A DNA stretch of 55,894 bases from Prochlorococcus sp. AG-418-I20 (GCA_003214175.1 QCLZ01000008.1:1-55894), one strand, 5' to 3'. Shown: positions 1 to 7,090, numbered from the stretch's first letter. The notes: a model not told the origin generated them from the letters alone. Made by a program: numbers and translations.

Positions 1-218
1 GTGGTTTCCCAATTTAGGAATTCACCCCATTCAGCAGCATGTTGGTATATCGCTTTTGGATCATCAGTCTTTAAAACTATCCAACCCTCTAAAGAACCAG
101 GTGCATGATATCTTCCAATCATCTCAACTCCAGGATACTCTCCCCCACCACCAAGGAATTTTTCTGCACCTTTTTGATGATATCCAGTCTTAAATGACCA
201 ATGCTGAACATAAAGCAT
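1..218 (-). CDS. DUF3303-family small protein, 3' end cut by window edge
   Basis: The visible N-terminal part begins MLYVQHWSF and continues with a Gly-rich EKFLGGGGEYPGVE segment and then SLEGWIVLKTDDPKAIYQH. The order of a beta strand, a central Gly/Glu segment and a GWI/GWA strand matches the small DUF3303 proteins, and a second member lies at 13992-14303. An in-frame ATG seven codons upstream (239) is possible; 218 is preferred because the family motif starts there. The function of DUF3303 is unknown; its size suggests a ferredoxin-like dimeric alpha/beta barrel, which is inference. The gene runs off the left edge. Confidence 0.75.
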   Translation of the reverse strand, partial: MLYVQHWSFKTGYHQKGAEKFLGGGGEYPGVEMIGRYHAPGSLEGWIVLKTDDPKAIYQHAAEWGEFLNWET

Positions 219-441
219 TTTTTTAATTTTTATTTGCATTCTATTAGTAGCAAGAAAAATAATTCCTGAAAATAATTATTGTTAATTGCCTTTTTTTTAG
301 ATCGAATTTAAATAAATTCATACACTATCTATCCACCTTATGCATAGTCAAATTATGAACAGTTTCTAATGAATAAATATTTTATAAACCTATTTAGCCT
401 TTTTAGTTTTTAAAATAATTAAAGTTTATCTTTCTAATAAA

Positions 442-699
442 ATGATTGAAAAAAAAGAAGACAATATTCGAAGCGAAAGCTATTACCCAGATAGTAATTA
501 TTATCTAGATCAGGACAATGCTCCCAAAGAGACTCCACTTTCAAAAGATCAAATATACGATAAGGGGGGGGATTTTGAATGGCCAAATACCTATTGGTTT
601 ATTGCGGAAAGAACAAATGGAAGGCTTGCGATGATAGGTTTCATGGCTGTCATCATTAACTACACATTATTTGGTTGGATAGCATATCCAATACTTTAA
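442..699 (+). CDS. hli: High-light-inducible protein (Hli), long N-terminal form
   Basis: This 85-residue protein has an acidic, hydrophilic N-terminal half. It ends in one chlorophyll-binding helix with the motif AERTNGRLAMIGF, where Glu, Arg and Asn are the ligand and salt-bridge residues of the LHC/Hlip family, followed by a NYTLFGW tail. Hli proteins bind chlorophyll and carotenoid in the thylakoid membrane and protect photosystems during light or nutrient stress. The tail closely resembles the 42-residue Hli at 27720-27848. An 18-codon frame follows directly and may be a remnant of a second hli. Confidence 0.92.
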   Translation: MIEKKEDNIRSESYYPDSNYYLDQDNAPKETPLSKDQIYDKGGDFEWPNTYWFIAERTNGRLAMIGFMAVIINYTLFGWIAYPIL

Positions 700-756
700 A
701 TGAGTAATTCAAATTTTGACAACCATGGTGCAGAAGTTTGGGGGATATGGCAATAA
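700..756 (+). pseudogene. Possible truncated second hli gene (18 codons)
   Basis: An ATG immediately after the hli stop opens a frame reading MSNSNFDNHGAEVWGIWQ and then stops. The start resembles N-termini of short Prochlorococcus Hli proteins, where an NGRWAMIG helix would follow, but no such helix is encoded. It is either a decayed hli or chance. Translational coupling to the upstream hli is plausible from the TAAATG junction. Confidence 0.3.
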
Positions 757-814
757 TTCAAGAGGTAAAAGTAGTAAGCGTTTCTTTTAATTATAAAAAG
801 AGGGTTTCATACCT

Positions 815-836
815 TAAGTTTAGATCGACTGTCAAT
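815..836 (-). repeat. 22-bp direct repeat, promoter-like, copy 1
   Basis: This 22-bp sequence is identical to 1121-1142, so the two copies bracket the gene at 841-1095. Read on the minus strand it begins with TTGACA, a perfect -35 hexamer, followed by GTCGATCTAA. No convincing gene lies downstream of this copy on the minus strand, only a 7-codon frame. Confidence 0.6.
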
Positions 837-840
837 CGAA

Positions 841-1095
841 TTACTTTGCTTTAACTTCAGGCTCGTAAACAGCACCATTGCAAACTGCTACTGCAATACT
901 TTCTTTGGATGCCTTATCCCAAGTTTTTAGCTCCATCTCATTTTTATCAATCCATTGGAAAGTTTTTTTAAAGCATTGATTCCAATAAAATGCTTTTTTT
1001 GATAAGGGTATTAAAGAGATAAAAATGAGTACCATTGCAGTTGTAGATGTAATTACACAGTATTTAATGACTTTTGGGCCTTTATTAGGTGACAT
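841..1095 (-). CDS. Small single-span membrane protein, unknown function
   Basis: The 84-residue product has a short basic N-terminus, one hydrophobic span at about residues 10-31 (CVITSTTAMVLIFISL) and a hydrophilic C-terminal domain with two Cys and several Trp. No family is recognised. The gene is preceded on its own strand by the promoter-like repeat copy at 1121-1142, 26 bp before the start, and followed by the second copy at 815-836. Two identical 22-mers bracketing one small gene could reflect promoter duplication or a former insertion event. Confidence 0.6.
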   Translation of the reverse strand: MSPNKGPKVIKYCVITSTTAMVLIFISLIPLSKKAFYWNQCFKKTFQWIDKNEMELKTWDKASKESIAVAVCNGAVYEPEVKAK

Positions 1096-1120
1096 AAAAA
1101 AAAAGAGAGTTTTATATCTC

Positions 1121-1142
1121 TAAGTTTAGATCGACTGTCAAT
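1121..1142 (-). promoter_or_regulatory. Promoter-like repeat copy 2 upstream of 841-1095
   Basis: On the minus strand this reads TTGACA, then GTCGATCTAAACTTA, then GATATAAAA about 17 bases after the -35, giving a plausible -10 in TATAAA. It lies 26 bp before the ATG at 1095. A diverged copy lies upstream of the secreted protein at 10162-10533. The shared part is TTGACAG, two variable bases, then GATCTAA, which is more than a sigma-70 promoter needs, so a regulator site within the spacer is possible. Confidence 0.5.
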
Positions 1143-1285
1143 TATAGAAGTGTTATTTTGAATTAAATGGATCTAAAAACGTGTCACATATGAGTTGACG
1201 ACTTTTGATGAAAACAGGTTTTAACATAACGCAAGGAATGGCTTTACTTCTTTTAAAGCCTTTAAATTTACCTGCGAACCTAGTT

Positions 1286-1450
1286 TTAAATCTGATTATT
1301 TTTATAACTAATCCAAAAAACAATATTGGCTATTAAAGGAAATAATGATAATATCGCTTTTGGAATTAGGGCCTGATTCCATCTTTTTATATCAGTATCT
1401 CCTTCGTTAAGTTCTTGATATATCTTTTCTAGCTTTTTTCTTTCTTTCAT
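1286..1450 (-). CDS. Small membrane protein, translationally coupled to the 23-codon gene
   Basis: This 54-residue product starts MKERKKLEKIYQELNEGD, a charged helix, and ends with one hydrophobic span (LSLFPLIANIVFWIS). The ATG at 1450 overlaps the TAA of the 23-codon frame at 1450-1521 (TAATG), which favours it over an in-frame TTG six codons upstream. No family is recognised. The pair looks like a minimal two-gene operon of membrane miniproteins. Confidence 0.55.
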   Translation of the reverse strand: MKERKKLEKIYQELNEGDTDIKRWNQALIPKAILSLFPLIANIVFWISYKNNQI

Positions 1451-1521
1451 TAAATAAGCAATAAGCAAATAATTGCTCCAACACTAAAAATTAAGCTCCA
1501 TCCCTGTGAATTTATTTGCAT
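1450..1521 (-). CDS. 23-residue single-span miniprotein
   Basis: The frame reads MQINSQGWSL followed by IFSVGAIICLLLI, one short membrane span and almost nothing else. That is the size class of small photosystem or cytochrome b6f subunits, though it matches none I recognise. Its stop overlaps the start of the next gene by one base. Support comes from the coupling and composition only. Confidence 0.4.
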   Translation of the reverse strand: MQINSQGWSLIFSVGAIICLLLI

Positions 1522-1603
1522 TGAAATCAATTCTTATTTATAGACTAATTATTTTCTTTTAAATATCAACAACTCCATAAGTAATAGCTATTCCAAATAT
1601 GAG

Positions 1604-1831
1604 TCACTTTTCATTAACGCAAACATAAGTTAAAGGAGTCTTTGTTTCTTGTTTCCAAAACCATACTTTTGCGTCTACAAATTTTGACCTGCAGCTTCAC
1701 ACGCTCCTAATAATTACAGAAGCACTGCATAGGATTTTCTTGCTTCCATTCCTAAAAGATAATATTTAGAAACTGAACATTAACAGCCTTAGGTAAAGCG
1801 AGGACTACTGATAGTAGAAGTAGTAAGCGTT
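1604..1831 (-). pseudogene. Decayed gene for a small secreted protein
   Basis: The minus strand encodes a signal-peptide-like stretch RLLLLLSVVLALPKAVN, then in another frame GMEARKSYAVLL, a stop, and LLGACEAAGQNL. After a further one-base shift it reads DAKVWFWKQETKTPLTYVCV and stops. Adding one T at the QNL/DAK junction and changing one TAA restores a continuous exported protein. The start codon is also missing: the codon before the Lys-Lys-Arg is GAT. The fragments follow each other in protein-like order, so this is very probably a dead gene rather than noise. Confidence 0.55.
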
Positions 1832-1833
1832 TT

Positions 1834-2016
1834 TTATCTTCTTGCTAGGTAAATTATGACTGTCGTAGTACTCATGGCAACAATACCAATATTCCATATA
1901 TTTGAACTATTTCTATTAAAATTTTGAACCCAAATAGGCACCCCATCTGTCATAAAAAGAAGAGTTATTCCAACTAACAAAATAATAGGAAAACCTAAAG
2001 CTATAAAAAATTCCAT
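1834..2016 (-). CDS. Small two-span membrane protein, unknown
   Basis: The 60-residue product has one span near the N-terminus (FFIALGFPIILLVGITLLF) and a second near the C-terminus (IGIVAMSTTTVIIYLA), joined by a polar loop, and ends in Ala-Arg-Arg. The start is ATG. No family is recognised. It lies downstream of the Imm-like gene on the same strand with about 50 bp between them, so co-transcription is possible. Confidence 0.5.
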   Translation of the reverse strand: MEFFIALGFPIILLVGITLLFMTDGVPIWVQNFNRNSSNIWNIGIVAMSTTTVIIYLARR

Positions 2017-2068
2017 TTTTTAATTGATTAAGAAATGTTTAACCACAAATTATTCTAAAAAGAACTTT

Positions 2069-2365
2069 TTATCTATTTTTTTCGTCTAAGTAACCTCTTT
2101 CTCTTCCGTATTCTAAAGATCCAACAGTATCCCCAGAATTCCTAGTGCCCTTACCTGTTACATTACCAGCTATTGGATCAATCAGTGATTTGTTTTCTGG
2201 CCATACTGCCCATATAAAAGCAATAAGCCAAGGGAATCCTCCAGCAATTGCGAAAGTATTTATTCCCAATATAACCCACTTGTAAGAATGCCTTCTTTGT
2301 AAAGCGATAAAAGTAGGGATGAAATAAACAGCTATCAATACAAGTCCTAATATTAAAAATTCCAT
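2069..2365 (-). CDS. Superinfection-immunity (T4 Imm-like) membrane protein
   Basis: The 98-residue product has two spans arranged as in the superinfection immunity protein family: LGLVLIAVYFIPTFIALQRR, then HSYKWVILGINTFAIAG, then FPWLIAFIWAVWP. The PTFIALQR and N-x-F-x-G-x-x-W-x-x-A-x-x-W-A features are the recognisable ones. T4 Imm blocks entry of DNA from a second phage at the inner membrane; most bacterial homologues have no proven role. The hydrophilic C-terminal tail of about 40 residues (SGDTVGSLEYGRERG) is extra. It is alone and not part of a visible prophage. Confidence 0.65.
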   Translation of the reverse strand: MEFLILGLVLIAVYFIPTFIALQRRHSYKWVILGINTFAIAGGFPWLIAFIWAVWPENKSLIDPIAGNVTGKGTRNSGDTVGSLEYGRERGYLDEKNR

Positions 2366-2552
2366 TTATAAAGTTTTTTTTAATTTTACATAAATAGTTA
2401 AAAAAAAATGGAATTTGTTTAGATTCCCCTCAAATTTCAGTCAAACAACTCAGAAATAGTACTAAATTTATTTCGAACTTCTTCTAAATTTACTAATATG
2501 GTTATGATTTTAAATAATTTTTTTTATATTAAGTACACACTCTAATTTAAAA

Positions 2553-3098
2553 ATGCGACGTTTATCACTTCTCACCTTCTTATTCTCAGTCTCAATTTTA
2601 AGTAGTGGATTTACTAATATATTGCAAAAATCTAAGGAACCAGAAATTAAGGGGATTATTTGCGGAACTGATTTGTATATGAATGTTTTAATAGACAATT
2701 TTCCTAAAGAAGCGATCTTTTCATCCAAGGCAGAAGATTCGATTTATGAGGAATTTGACTACATAGATGGTGAATATTTTTACAAATATATCTTCGATAC
2801 CAAAACTGGCAAGCTATATACATCAGACGATTCTTCTAATGCATTTGTTACAACATTAAAACCTTTATATCAAGAAAGATGGGATGATTCAGAGTTTTCC
2901 TATACCTATAAATCCGAAAAAAAAGGAAACAAATTAATGGTTTATACTACTGAATATGAAAATAATTCAAAAGTAGATAATTGGGTTGATGACATTAATT
3001 TAAATAAGCTAACTAATACATTCATAGAAGAAGGTGAAAGAGTTGTTCAAAAGTGTATTTATTTCCCTATACCTGGAACTCTAAAGATTTCAGAATAA
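2553..3098 (+). CDS. Secreted protein of unknown function
   Basis: The 181-residue product begins MRRLSLLTFLFSVSILSSG, a clear signal peptide. The mature part is acidic, rich in Tyr, Asp and Glu, with two Cys (near residues 37 and 168) that could form a disulphide. No domain is recognised. The gap to the divergent Imm-like gene (2366-2552) must hold both promoters. The ATG is the first in frame. Confidence 0.65.
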   Translation: MRRLSLLTFLFSVSILSSGFTNILQKSKEPEIKGIICGTDLYMNVLIDNFPKEAIFSSKAEDSIYEEFDYIDGEYFYKYIFDTKTGKLYTSDDSSNAFVTTLKPLYQERWDDSEFSYTYKSEKKGNKLMVYTTEYENNSKVDNWVDDINLNKLTNTFIEEGERVVQKCIYFPIPGTLKISE

Positions 3099-3432
3099 GG
3101 TAATAATCTAAAAATTTTTTAAACCTTTATTCCTTATTTTGAATTTCTAAACTGACAAATTGCTAAAAAAAGATGGTTAATTGAAAGGTAAATTATTCTT
3201 GGAGGGAGATATAAAAATTAATTAATATTAGAGATTTGCCCAGTATCTCTTTAAATTATTTTTTTAAAATTGTTAGCTCTAAGAGTAGCTATCATTAAAT
3301 ACTTTGTGTAAACTTTTACTTCTTTTGCTACTTACATGATTTTATTTTTCTCAGTATTGTATAACTACTCTGATGACAAGTCCTTCCAGCTAAACTAGAT
3401 TTAAGTTATAGTAATTATTTATTTGGATTTAA
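3099..3432. other. Intergenic, no gene seen
   Basis: About 330 bp of AT-rich sequence. A strong ribosome-binding-like GGAGGGAG occurs near 3200 but no start codon follows at a usable distance. I see no hairpin terminator or conserved reading frame. Confidence 0.5.
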
Positions 3433-3762
3433 ATGAGAATCCAGACTTTTACAAAAATTGTATTTTTTGCTACTTTCATCAGTTGCAATTTTCAATTGAG
3501 CAAAGCAAATCCCATTATTAACAACGTAGAGAGACATCGCAATTATCCAGGCTATCTTATAAACCAGCCAAGAAATGGAGGTACCACAACACTTAAAGAA
3601 AAGTGTGAAGCTATTAATTATTTTCAAAGAATTAACGATTTCGGAGGAATCGCGAAAATTTCTTTTCAAATCGGTTATGAACACCCTATTGACTACCTAA
3701 CAGTCGATGAAGCCTGTGCAAAAGTTGGAGTAAATACCACATCATTAGATTTTAGTTTTTGA
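3433..3762 (+). CDS. Small exported protein, unknown
   Basis: The 109-residue product starts MRIQTFTKIVFFATFISC followed by NFQLSKANP, a signal peptide with likely cleavage after Lys-Ala or, less likely, a lipobox-like Cys at 18. The mature part has two further Cys flanking an INYFQRINDFGGIAKISFQ segment. No family is recognised. Confidence 0.6.
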   Translation: MRIQTFTKIVFFATFISCNFQLSKANPIINNVERHRNYPGYLINQPRNGGTTTLKEKCEAINYFQRINDFGGIAKISFQIGYEHPIDYLTVDEACAKVGVNTTSLDFSF

Positions 3763-3852
3763 GGACCTTAATGATGAGGATATATAAAAAGACTTAGGCA
3801 ATACATAAGATATGGGGTAGCTAAAATCATTAGTATAAAGAGGACAATTTCT

Positions 3853-4026
3853 ATGAAATCAGTACTTTCAAACAAAAGATCAAAAGCAATACTTCTTATT
3901 GGTTTAATAGCTATTGGTATTGGTGCAATTGCAAAAAAATTTATCAACTATCCAAGTGGAGGCTGTATAGAAGGTAATCAAGAATTAACTTTAAATAAAG
4001 TGAAAAACTATTTATTTAAGGAGTAA
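3853..4026 (+). CDS. 57-residue single-span protein
   Basis: The frame encodes a basic N-terminus (MKSVLSNKRSK), one span (AILLIGLIAIGIGAIA) and a short tail with one Cys (YPSGGCIEGNQ). An AGAGGAC sequence lies about ten bases before the ATG. No family is recognised. It is 90 bp downstream of the exported-protein gene on the same strand. Confidence 0.5.
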   Translation: MKSVLSNKRSKAILLIGLIAIGIGAIAKKFINYPSGGCIEGNQELTLNKVKNYLFKE

Positions 4027-4040
4027 AAGTTTTAATCTCT

Positions 4041-4220
4041 TTAGTTTTTGGTATTTTGTGCAATAACTCCTAATACAATTAAGCCAAATCCAAAACTAAG
4101 AATCTCATAAATCTGATTAATAGCAGAGGTGCCCTGACCAATAATTGAGAAAGCATTAGTCAAAATAATAATTCCAGAGGTGTAACCTACAAATGCTCCT
4201 AAAGAGAAGTTGTTCTTCAT
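4041..4220 (-). CDS. 59-residue two-span membrane protein
   Basis: The product reads MKNNFSLGAFVGYTSGIIIL, then a polar loop (IIGQGTSAINQIYE) and a second span (LSFGFGLIVLGVIA). It converges on the gene at 3853-4026 with 14 bp between stops. Gly-rich helices suggest a small integral membrane protein; the role is unknown. Confidence 0.5.
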   Translation of the reverse strand: MKNNFSLGAFVGYTSGIIILTNAFSIIGQGTSAINQIYEILSFGFGLIVLGVIAQNTKN

Positions 4221-4340
4221 AAAAAAAGAGATTATTCCTCTATATTAAATTTACTAAATGTTAATTAATTATCTCTTCTTAATATTAGGTATCATCATTT
4301 TAAATTTATGCTTAAATATTCAGATCTTATCAACTAACAT

Positions 4341-4574
4341 ATGTACTATTCAGAAACTAAAGTGATATTGGGTGGTTTAGCCCATGTTCCAATATTAATT
4401 TTTATAGTAAATTTTATTCAAGGTAAATTTGAAGCTATAGCAGCAAAAGAAGCTGCAGTTAGAAAAGAGGAAGTAAAATCGCGCGAGGTAAAAGCAAATT
4501 CAACTGAAGTTATAAAACAGGAGGTAAGATCGCTAGAGGTAAAAGAAAATGAGGTTAAAGATGACACAGAATGA
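4341..4574 (+). CDS. Small membrane-anchored charged-helix protein with internal duplication
   Basis: The 77-residue product has one span (ILIFIVNFIQG) and then a highly charged helix rich in Glu, Val and Lys. The DNA for the helix contains a tandem duplication: the REVKANSTEV stretch and the later LEVKENEVK stretch arise from two copies of about 30 bp that begin at about 4469 and 4520. This would make a coiled coil or amphipathic helix at the membrane. The function is unknown. Confidence 0.5.
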   Translation: MYYSETKVILGGLAHVPILIFIVNFIQGKFEAIAAKEAAVRKEEVKSREVKANSTEVIKQEVRSLEVKENEVKDDTE

Positions 4575-4927
4575 CAGTAAGGAAAATTTAAAAAAGAGTT
4601 CCCCCCTACAACTTTAGATCTAATTTCAACAAGTATATCCTTTTGGTAACTTATTTATTTAACTCCAGCCACTACGTAGCTCAGCGGGGGTCCCATAAAA
4701 AATACTTTGATCTACTTTGTGCATAGTTTTCTAATTATGTAGATTAATATGTTTCTCTTAAATAAAGATTCTTATTATTTGCGCTTTCTGGAGAAAGAGA
4801 TAACAACAATTTGATTTCAATTAAACCTAAGAAGGTAAGTTTAAGTTAAAAAATTCCATAATTAACATGCTTCGTTATTTCCTTACTAAAAACTTAGTAG
4901 TGATTTCATTTTTAAAAAAGAGTAAAT
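4575..4927. other. Intergenic with tRNA D-arm-like fragment
   Basis: There is no supported gene. At 4676-4688 the plus strand reads GTAGCTCAGCGGG, identical in pattern to the D-arm of many tRNAs and unusually GC-rich for this region, but no acceptor, anticodon or T arm follows. A GATCTAA sequence on the minus strand (near 4613) weakly resembles the promoter-like repeat. A 22-codon frame at 4867 has no support beyond its ATG. Confidence 0.4.
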
Positions 4928-4948
4928 TTCCTTAACTATGTTAAGGAA
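4928..4948 (-). terminator. Hairpin terminator of the 36-codon gene
   Basis: A perfect 9-bp stem (TTCCTTAAC with GTTAAGGAA) and three-base loop lies 10 bp beyond the stop of the minus-strand gene at 4958-5068. The following T tract on that strand is imperfect. Confidence 0.5.
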
Positions 4949-4957
4949 TAATTAAAT

Positions 4958-5068
4958 TCAAAAATAAGGAGTATATGGCTCTTCTTCTTTTTTCATTGAT
5001 TCGCCATAGTAATTTTCCGCAGTCTTCATCAATAACCAGTAAAAGAAATTAGCAAGTTTTTTCTGCAT
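4958..5068 (-). CDS. 36-residue conserved-looking miniprotein
   Basis: The frame reads MQKKLANFFYWLLMKTAENY followed by YGESMKKEEEPYTPYF. This is an amphipathic aromatic-rich helix with a charged tail. A GGAG lies about 12 bases before the ATG and a perfect hairpin follows the stop, so start and end signals both fit. No family assignment is possible. Confidence 0.55.
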   Translation of the reverse strand: MQKKLANFFYWLLMKTAENYYGESMKKEEEPYTPYF

Positions 5069-5155
5069 AATAATTTATATCTCCATATCAATTCAAATAA
5101 GAATTTGAATTTAAATCAACGTAAAAAATACTTATTTAAATCCTCAATCCATATC

Positions 5156-5300
5156 TTAATCATCATCAATATCTTTCCCGAAAACCTAGGAAGTTCTCTA
5201 ATTAGAGTTGTTACTTCCAAATTCATAGCCCCAGTGTCATCTTTGATTTAGAGCATATAACTTTAATTTTCTCATAAGCTTGCTCAAGAAATATTATTTT
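5156..5300 (-). pseudogene. Frameshifted small gene (two A-run deletions)
   Basis: The minus strand reads KIIFLEQAYEKIKVICSKSK, then, after a one-base shift at an AAA run, DDTGAMNLEVTTLIRELPRF. After a second shift at another AAA run it reads SGKDIDDD and stops. Restoring one A at each site gives a continuous helical protein of about 48 residues. The 5' end lacks a start codon. A 36-codon ATG frame (5116-5226) inside this interval is best read as part of the broken gene. Confidence 0.55.
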
Positions 5301-5318
5301 TTAATCAGGATTCGCAAT

Positions 5319-5468
5319 TTAATTTTTATCTACTACTTCTCCTCCATACTCTCTCGCTAGGACATCTAAACACATAAGAATATCTTTATTTTTTAATAAA
5401 TCTGTCTCACTCAAATACCTAAGAAGTATCCTAATTTGTTCAATTGTATTTTCTTGTAATTCTTTCAT
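5319..5468 (-). CDS. 49-residue helical protein
   Basis: The product begins MKELQENTIEQIRILLRYLS and ends with CLDVLAREYGGEVVDKN. It is soluble, acidic and predicted fully helical. No family is recognised. The reading frame is clean and has natural amino-acid composition, which supports it despite its size. Confidence 0.5.
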   Translation of the reverse strand: MKELQENTIEQIRILLRYLSETDLLKNKDILMCLDVLAREYGGEVVDKN

Positions 5469-5588
5469 TAATTTCTAATTGATACATTACTATAAGGATA
5501 ACAGCATGATTTCTATAAATTATTTATAGTTTTCTAAAATTTTTTTTTACGAAATAGGGCTGGCTGATAAGAAAAAAGAGTATTTTTT

Positions 5589-5867
5589 CTATTTAATACC
5601 TAAATATCTCTCGCAGTAATAGTTGGCTAACTCACGATTATTATAATTCTTTATTGCCTTTAATTTTAGCTTTTTGATCGCTTCATCACCTGTAATTTGA
5701 TAGCTTGAATTTAATTTTGCACAGGTGTCCTTTACTTTTGCTTCTTTCTCAAAAGGACTTCTAAGATAAAAAGCAAATATAGAAAGGAAAAGACCAATAG
5801 TTATTAGTTGCCTATGATTCTTCCAAAATTGGAAAAATTTATTTTTCATCATAAAGAGTAAATCCAT
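5589..5867 (-). CDS. Small membrane-anchored protein with paired Cys
   Basis: The 92-residue product has one N-terminal span (LITIGLFLSIFAFYL) followed by an exported domain. That domain begins with Cys (DTCAKLNSSY) and ends with Cys (ANYYCERYLGIK), with an amphipathic KKLKLKAIKNY segment between. The same plan recurs at 16077-16307 and 19069-19293, suggesting a loose paralogous family in this island. An ATG six codons downstream is an alternative start. Confidence 0.55.
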   Translation of the reverse strand: MDLLFMMKNKFFQFWKNHRQLITIGLFLSIFAFYLRSPFEKEAKVKDTCAKLNSSYQITGDEAIKKLKLKAIKNYNNRELANYYCERYLGIK

Positions 5868-5959
5868 AGAAATACTAGCTATTAGAGAGTTGAAATTCTA
5901 CTATCTTTTTTTATATCAACAAAAAGAGTTTAAATTTAGAAAAGTGATCATACTAAAAA

Positions 5960-6210
5960 ATGAAAAAACATTTTTTATTTTCTTCAATAGTTTTTTTTAA
6001 CTTCTTTCATTAATTTCAAGCCCGCAAAAGCTTTTGATACTTGAGCATACTGGTATGGTGTATGTTAGTTTAAAAGAAACTCTTTTCGTATCTTTAGAGG
6101 CTTGATATATTAAAAATTTTTCGGCTAAAAACCTTTTAAAAAATATAGAAAAAACTTTAAACAAAATACAAATTTTGATAGTAGGAGTTTCGAAGATAGT
6201 GTACAAATAG
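5960..6210 (+). pseudogene. Decayed gene for a small exported protein
   Basis: The ATG opens MKKHFLFSSIVFF and is thrown out of frame at a run of eight T. With seven T it would continue LTSFINFKPAKAFDT, a complete signal peptide ending in AKA. A TGA follows, then AYWYG, a frame change to MVYVSLKETLFVSLEA, another stop, and YIKNFSAKNLLKNIEKTLNK. These fragments in order resemble a short secreted protein with several lesions. A long frame on the opposite strand here is a shadow. Confidence 0.55.
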
Positions 6211-6458
6211 TCTTCGTTACTTATCCTTCTTGTAGATTATGCAGATGTCTTTAATGATTTAACTTTTGAATAAAGAATTAGAAAATATTTACAAATCTAA
6301 AAGAATTAGATCTACTAATTAGTAATTATTTGAAAGCAAATGCTTTTAATAAAAATATTGGAGTTCATTATTAAGACATAAACATTTTGATTTATACCGA
6401 CTTAATAGGAATATTTTTCAAATTTTTTTTGAGAATATAGTCTCTTAAATAAGATAAA

Positions 6459-6692
6459 TCATTCGGGTTGTCTCCATCCCTGAGAAAGTAATCTTTCATA
6501 AATTTCTCTAGCTAAATCTATATCTACAGAAATAGTTGTTATTATTACAGGTGGCTCTTTCCCAAATGCGCCATCTATTTTCCCAGTATCTACAAACATA
6601 TACTCGAAAACCCCATCAATACTCTTTTCGTTTTTTGTAAATATCTTTAGTTCTGTTCTGGATGGATTAATCAACCAATAAGATTTATTCAT
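6459..6692 (-). CDS. DUF1651-type small protein
   Basis: The 77-residue product starts MNKSYWLINPSRTELKIF and ends with ISVDIDLAREIYERLLSQGW. The W-L-I-x-P opening, a central V-F-V-D-like segment (YMFVDTGK), a PPVIITT strand and the final A-x-x-x-Y-x-x-L-x-x-x-G-W are the hallmarks of DUF1651, a family frequent in marine picocyanobacteria and of unknown role. A decayed relative probably lies at 26764-27120. Confidence 0.65.
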   Translation of the reverse strand: MNKSYWLINPSRTELKIFTKNEKSIDGVFEYMFVDTGKIDGAFGKEPPVIITTISVDIDLAREIYERLLSQGWRQPE

Positions 6693-6709
6693 AAATCAAT
6701 AAAAACAAG

Positions 6710-6748
6710 AAACCTCTCCAGAAATTCCAACTACCAGAGAGGTTTTTA
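6710..6748. terminator. Strong hairpin, terminator or end of a small RNA
   Basis: A 9-bp perfect stem (AAACCTCTC with GAGAGGTTT) encloses an 18-base loop and is followed by a T run on the plus strand and a broken T tract on the minus strand. It sits upstream of the minus-strand DUF1651 gene, and no plus-strand gene ends here, so it may terminate an unannotated transcript from either side. Confidence 0.5.
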
Positions 6749-6931
6749 GGTCGATTCGTACTATATAAAATCAACCTATGTCTTGCAGTAAACGTAGAGT
6801 ATACTGATGAGGTTTGGCCTCAATTAATTTATAGCAAAAATTTTAACTCTTACAAAGTAGTGCATGAAGCAACGGATTAATTTATGACTTACTATTGTCT
6901 TCTAAAAATATTTTCTTAAAATCTATATCCA
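6749..6931. other. Intergenic, possible small RNA
   Basis: No gene is seen. A small hairpin (TGAGG, loop TTTGG, CCTCA) lies near 6809-6823. Together with the strong hairpin at 6710-6748 it is compatible with a minus-strand noncoding transcript, but there is no promoter I can name. Confidence 0.25.
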
Positions 6932-7076
6932 CTAAGCAAAATCTTTCTTTATTGCAGCAATAGCATCTTTATTCTTTTCAAATTCAACTAAAAGTTTTTT
7001 TTTTCCAGATTTTATTTACTTTAAATTTATTAAGAAGAGAATTTTCAAAAAAGAATCTTATTTTATATATAAGTTT
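6932..7076 (-). pseudogene. Frameshifted fragment with a run of ten A
   Basis: The minus strand reads KLIYKIRFFFENSLLNKFKV and then NKIW up to a run of ten A. After removal of one A it continues KKKLLVEFEKNKDAIAAIKK and ends with DFA and a stop. There is no start codon. It is probably a decayed helical protein, but could be a short gene with an unrecognised start if transcriptional slippage occurs at the A run. Confidence 0.4.
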
Positions 7077-7090
7077 TTATCTATTGATAA

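Noticed and set aside
766-840. 35-codon plus-strand frame running through the 22-bp repeat
   Set aside because: It crosses a promoter-like repeat and the end of the opposite gene, with no sign of selection.
2510-2728. Minus-strand frame of 72 codons
   Set aside because: It lies antisense inside the secreted-protein gene at 2553-3098, which has a signal peptide and better composition.
3415-3684. Minus-strand frame of 89 codons
   Set aside because: Antisense shadow of the exported-protein gene at 3433-3762.
5997-6206. Minus-strand frame of 69 codons
   Set aside because: The plus strand here holds an ordered, decayed secreted-protein gene; the minus frame has no family-like features.
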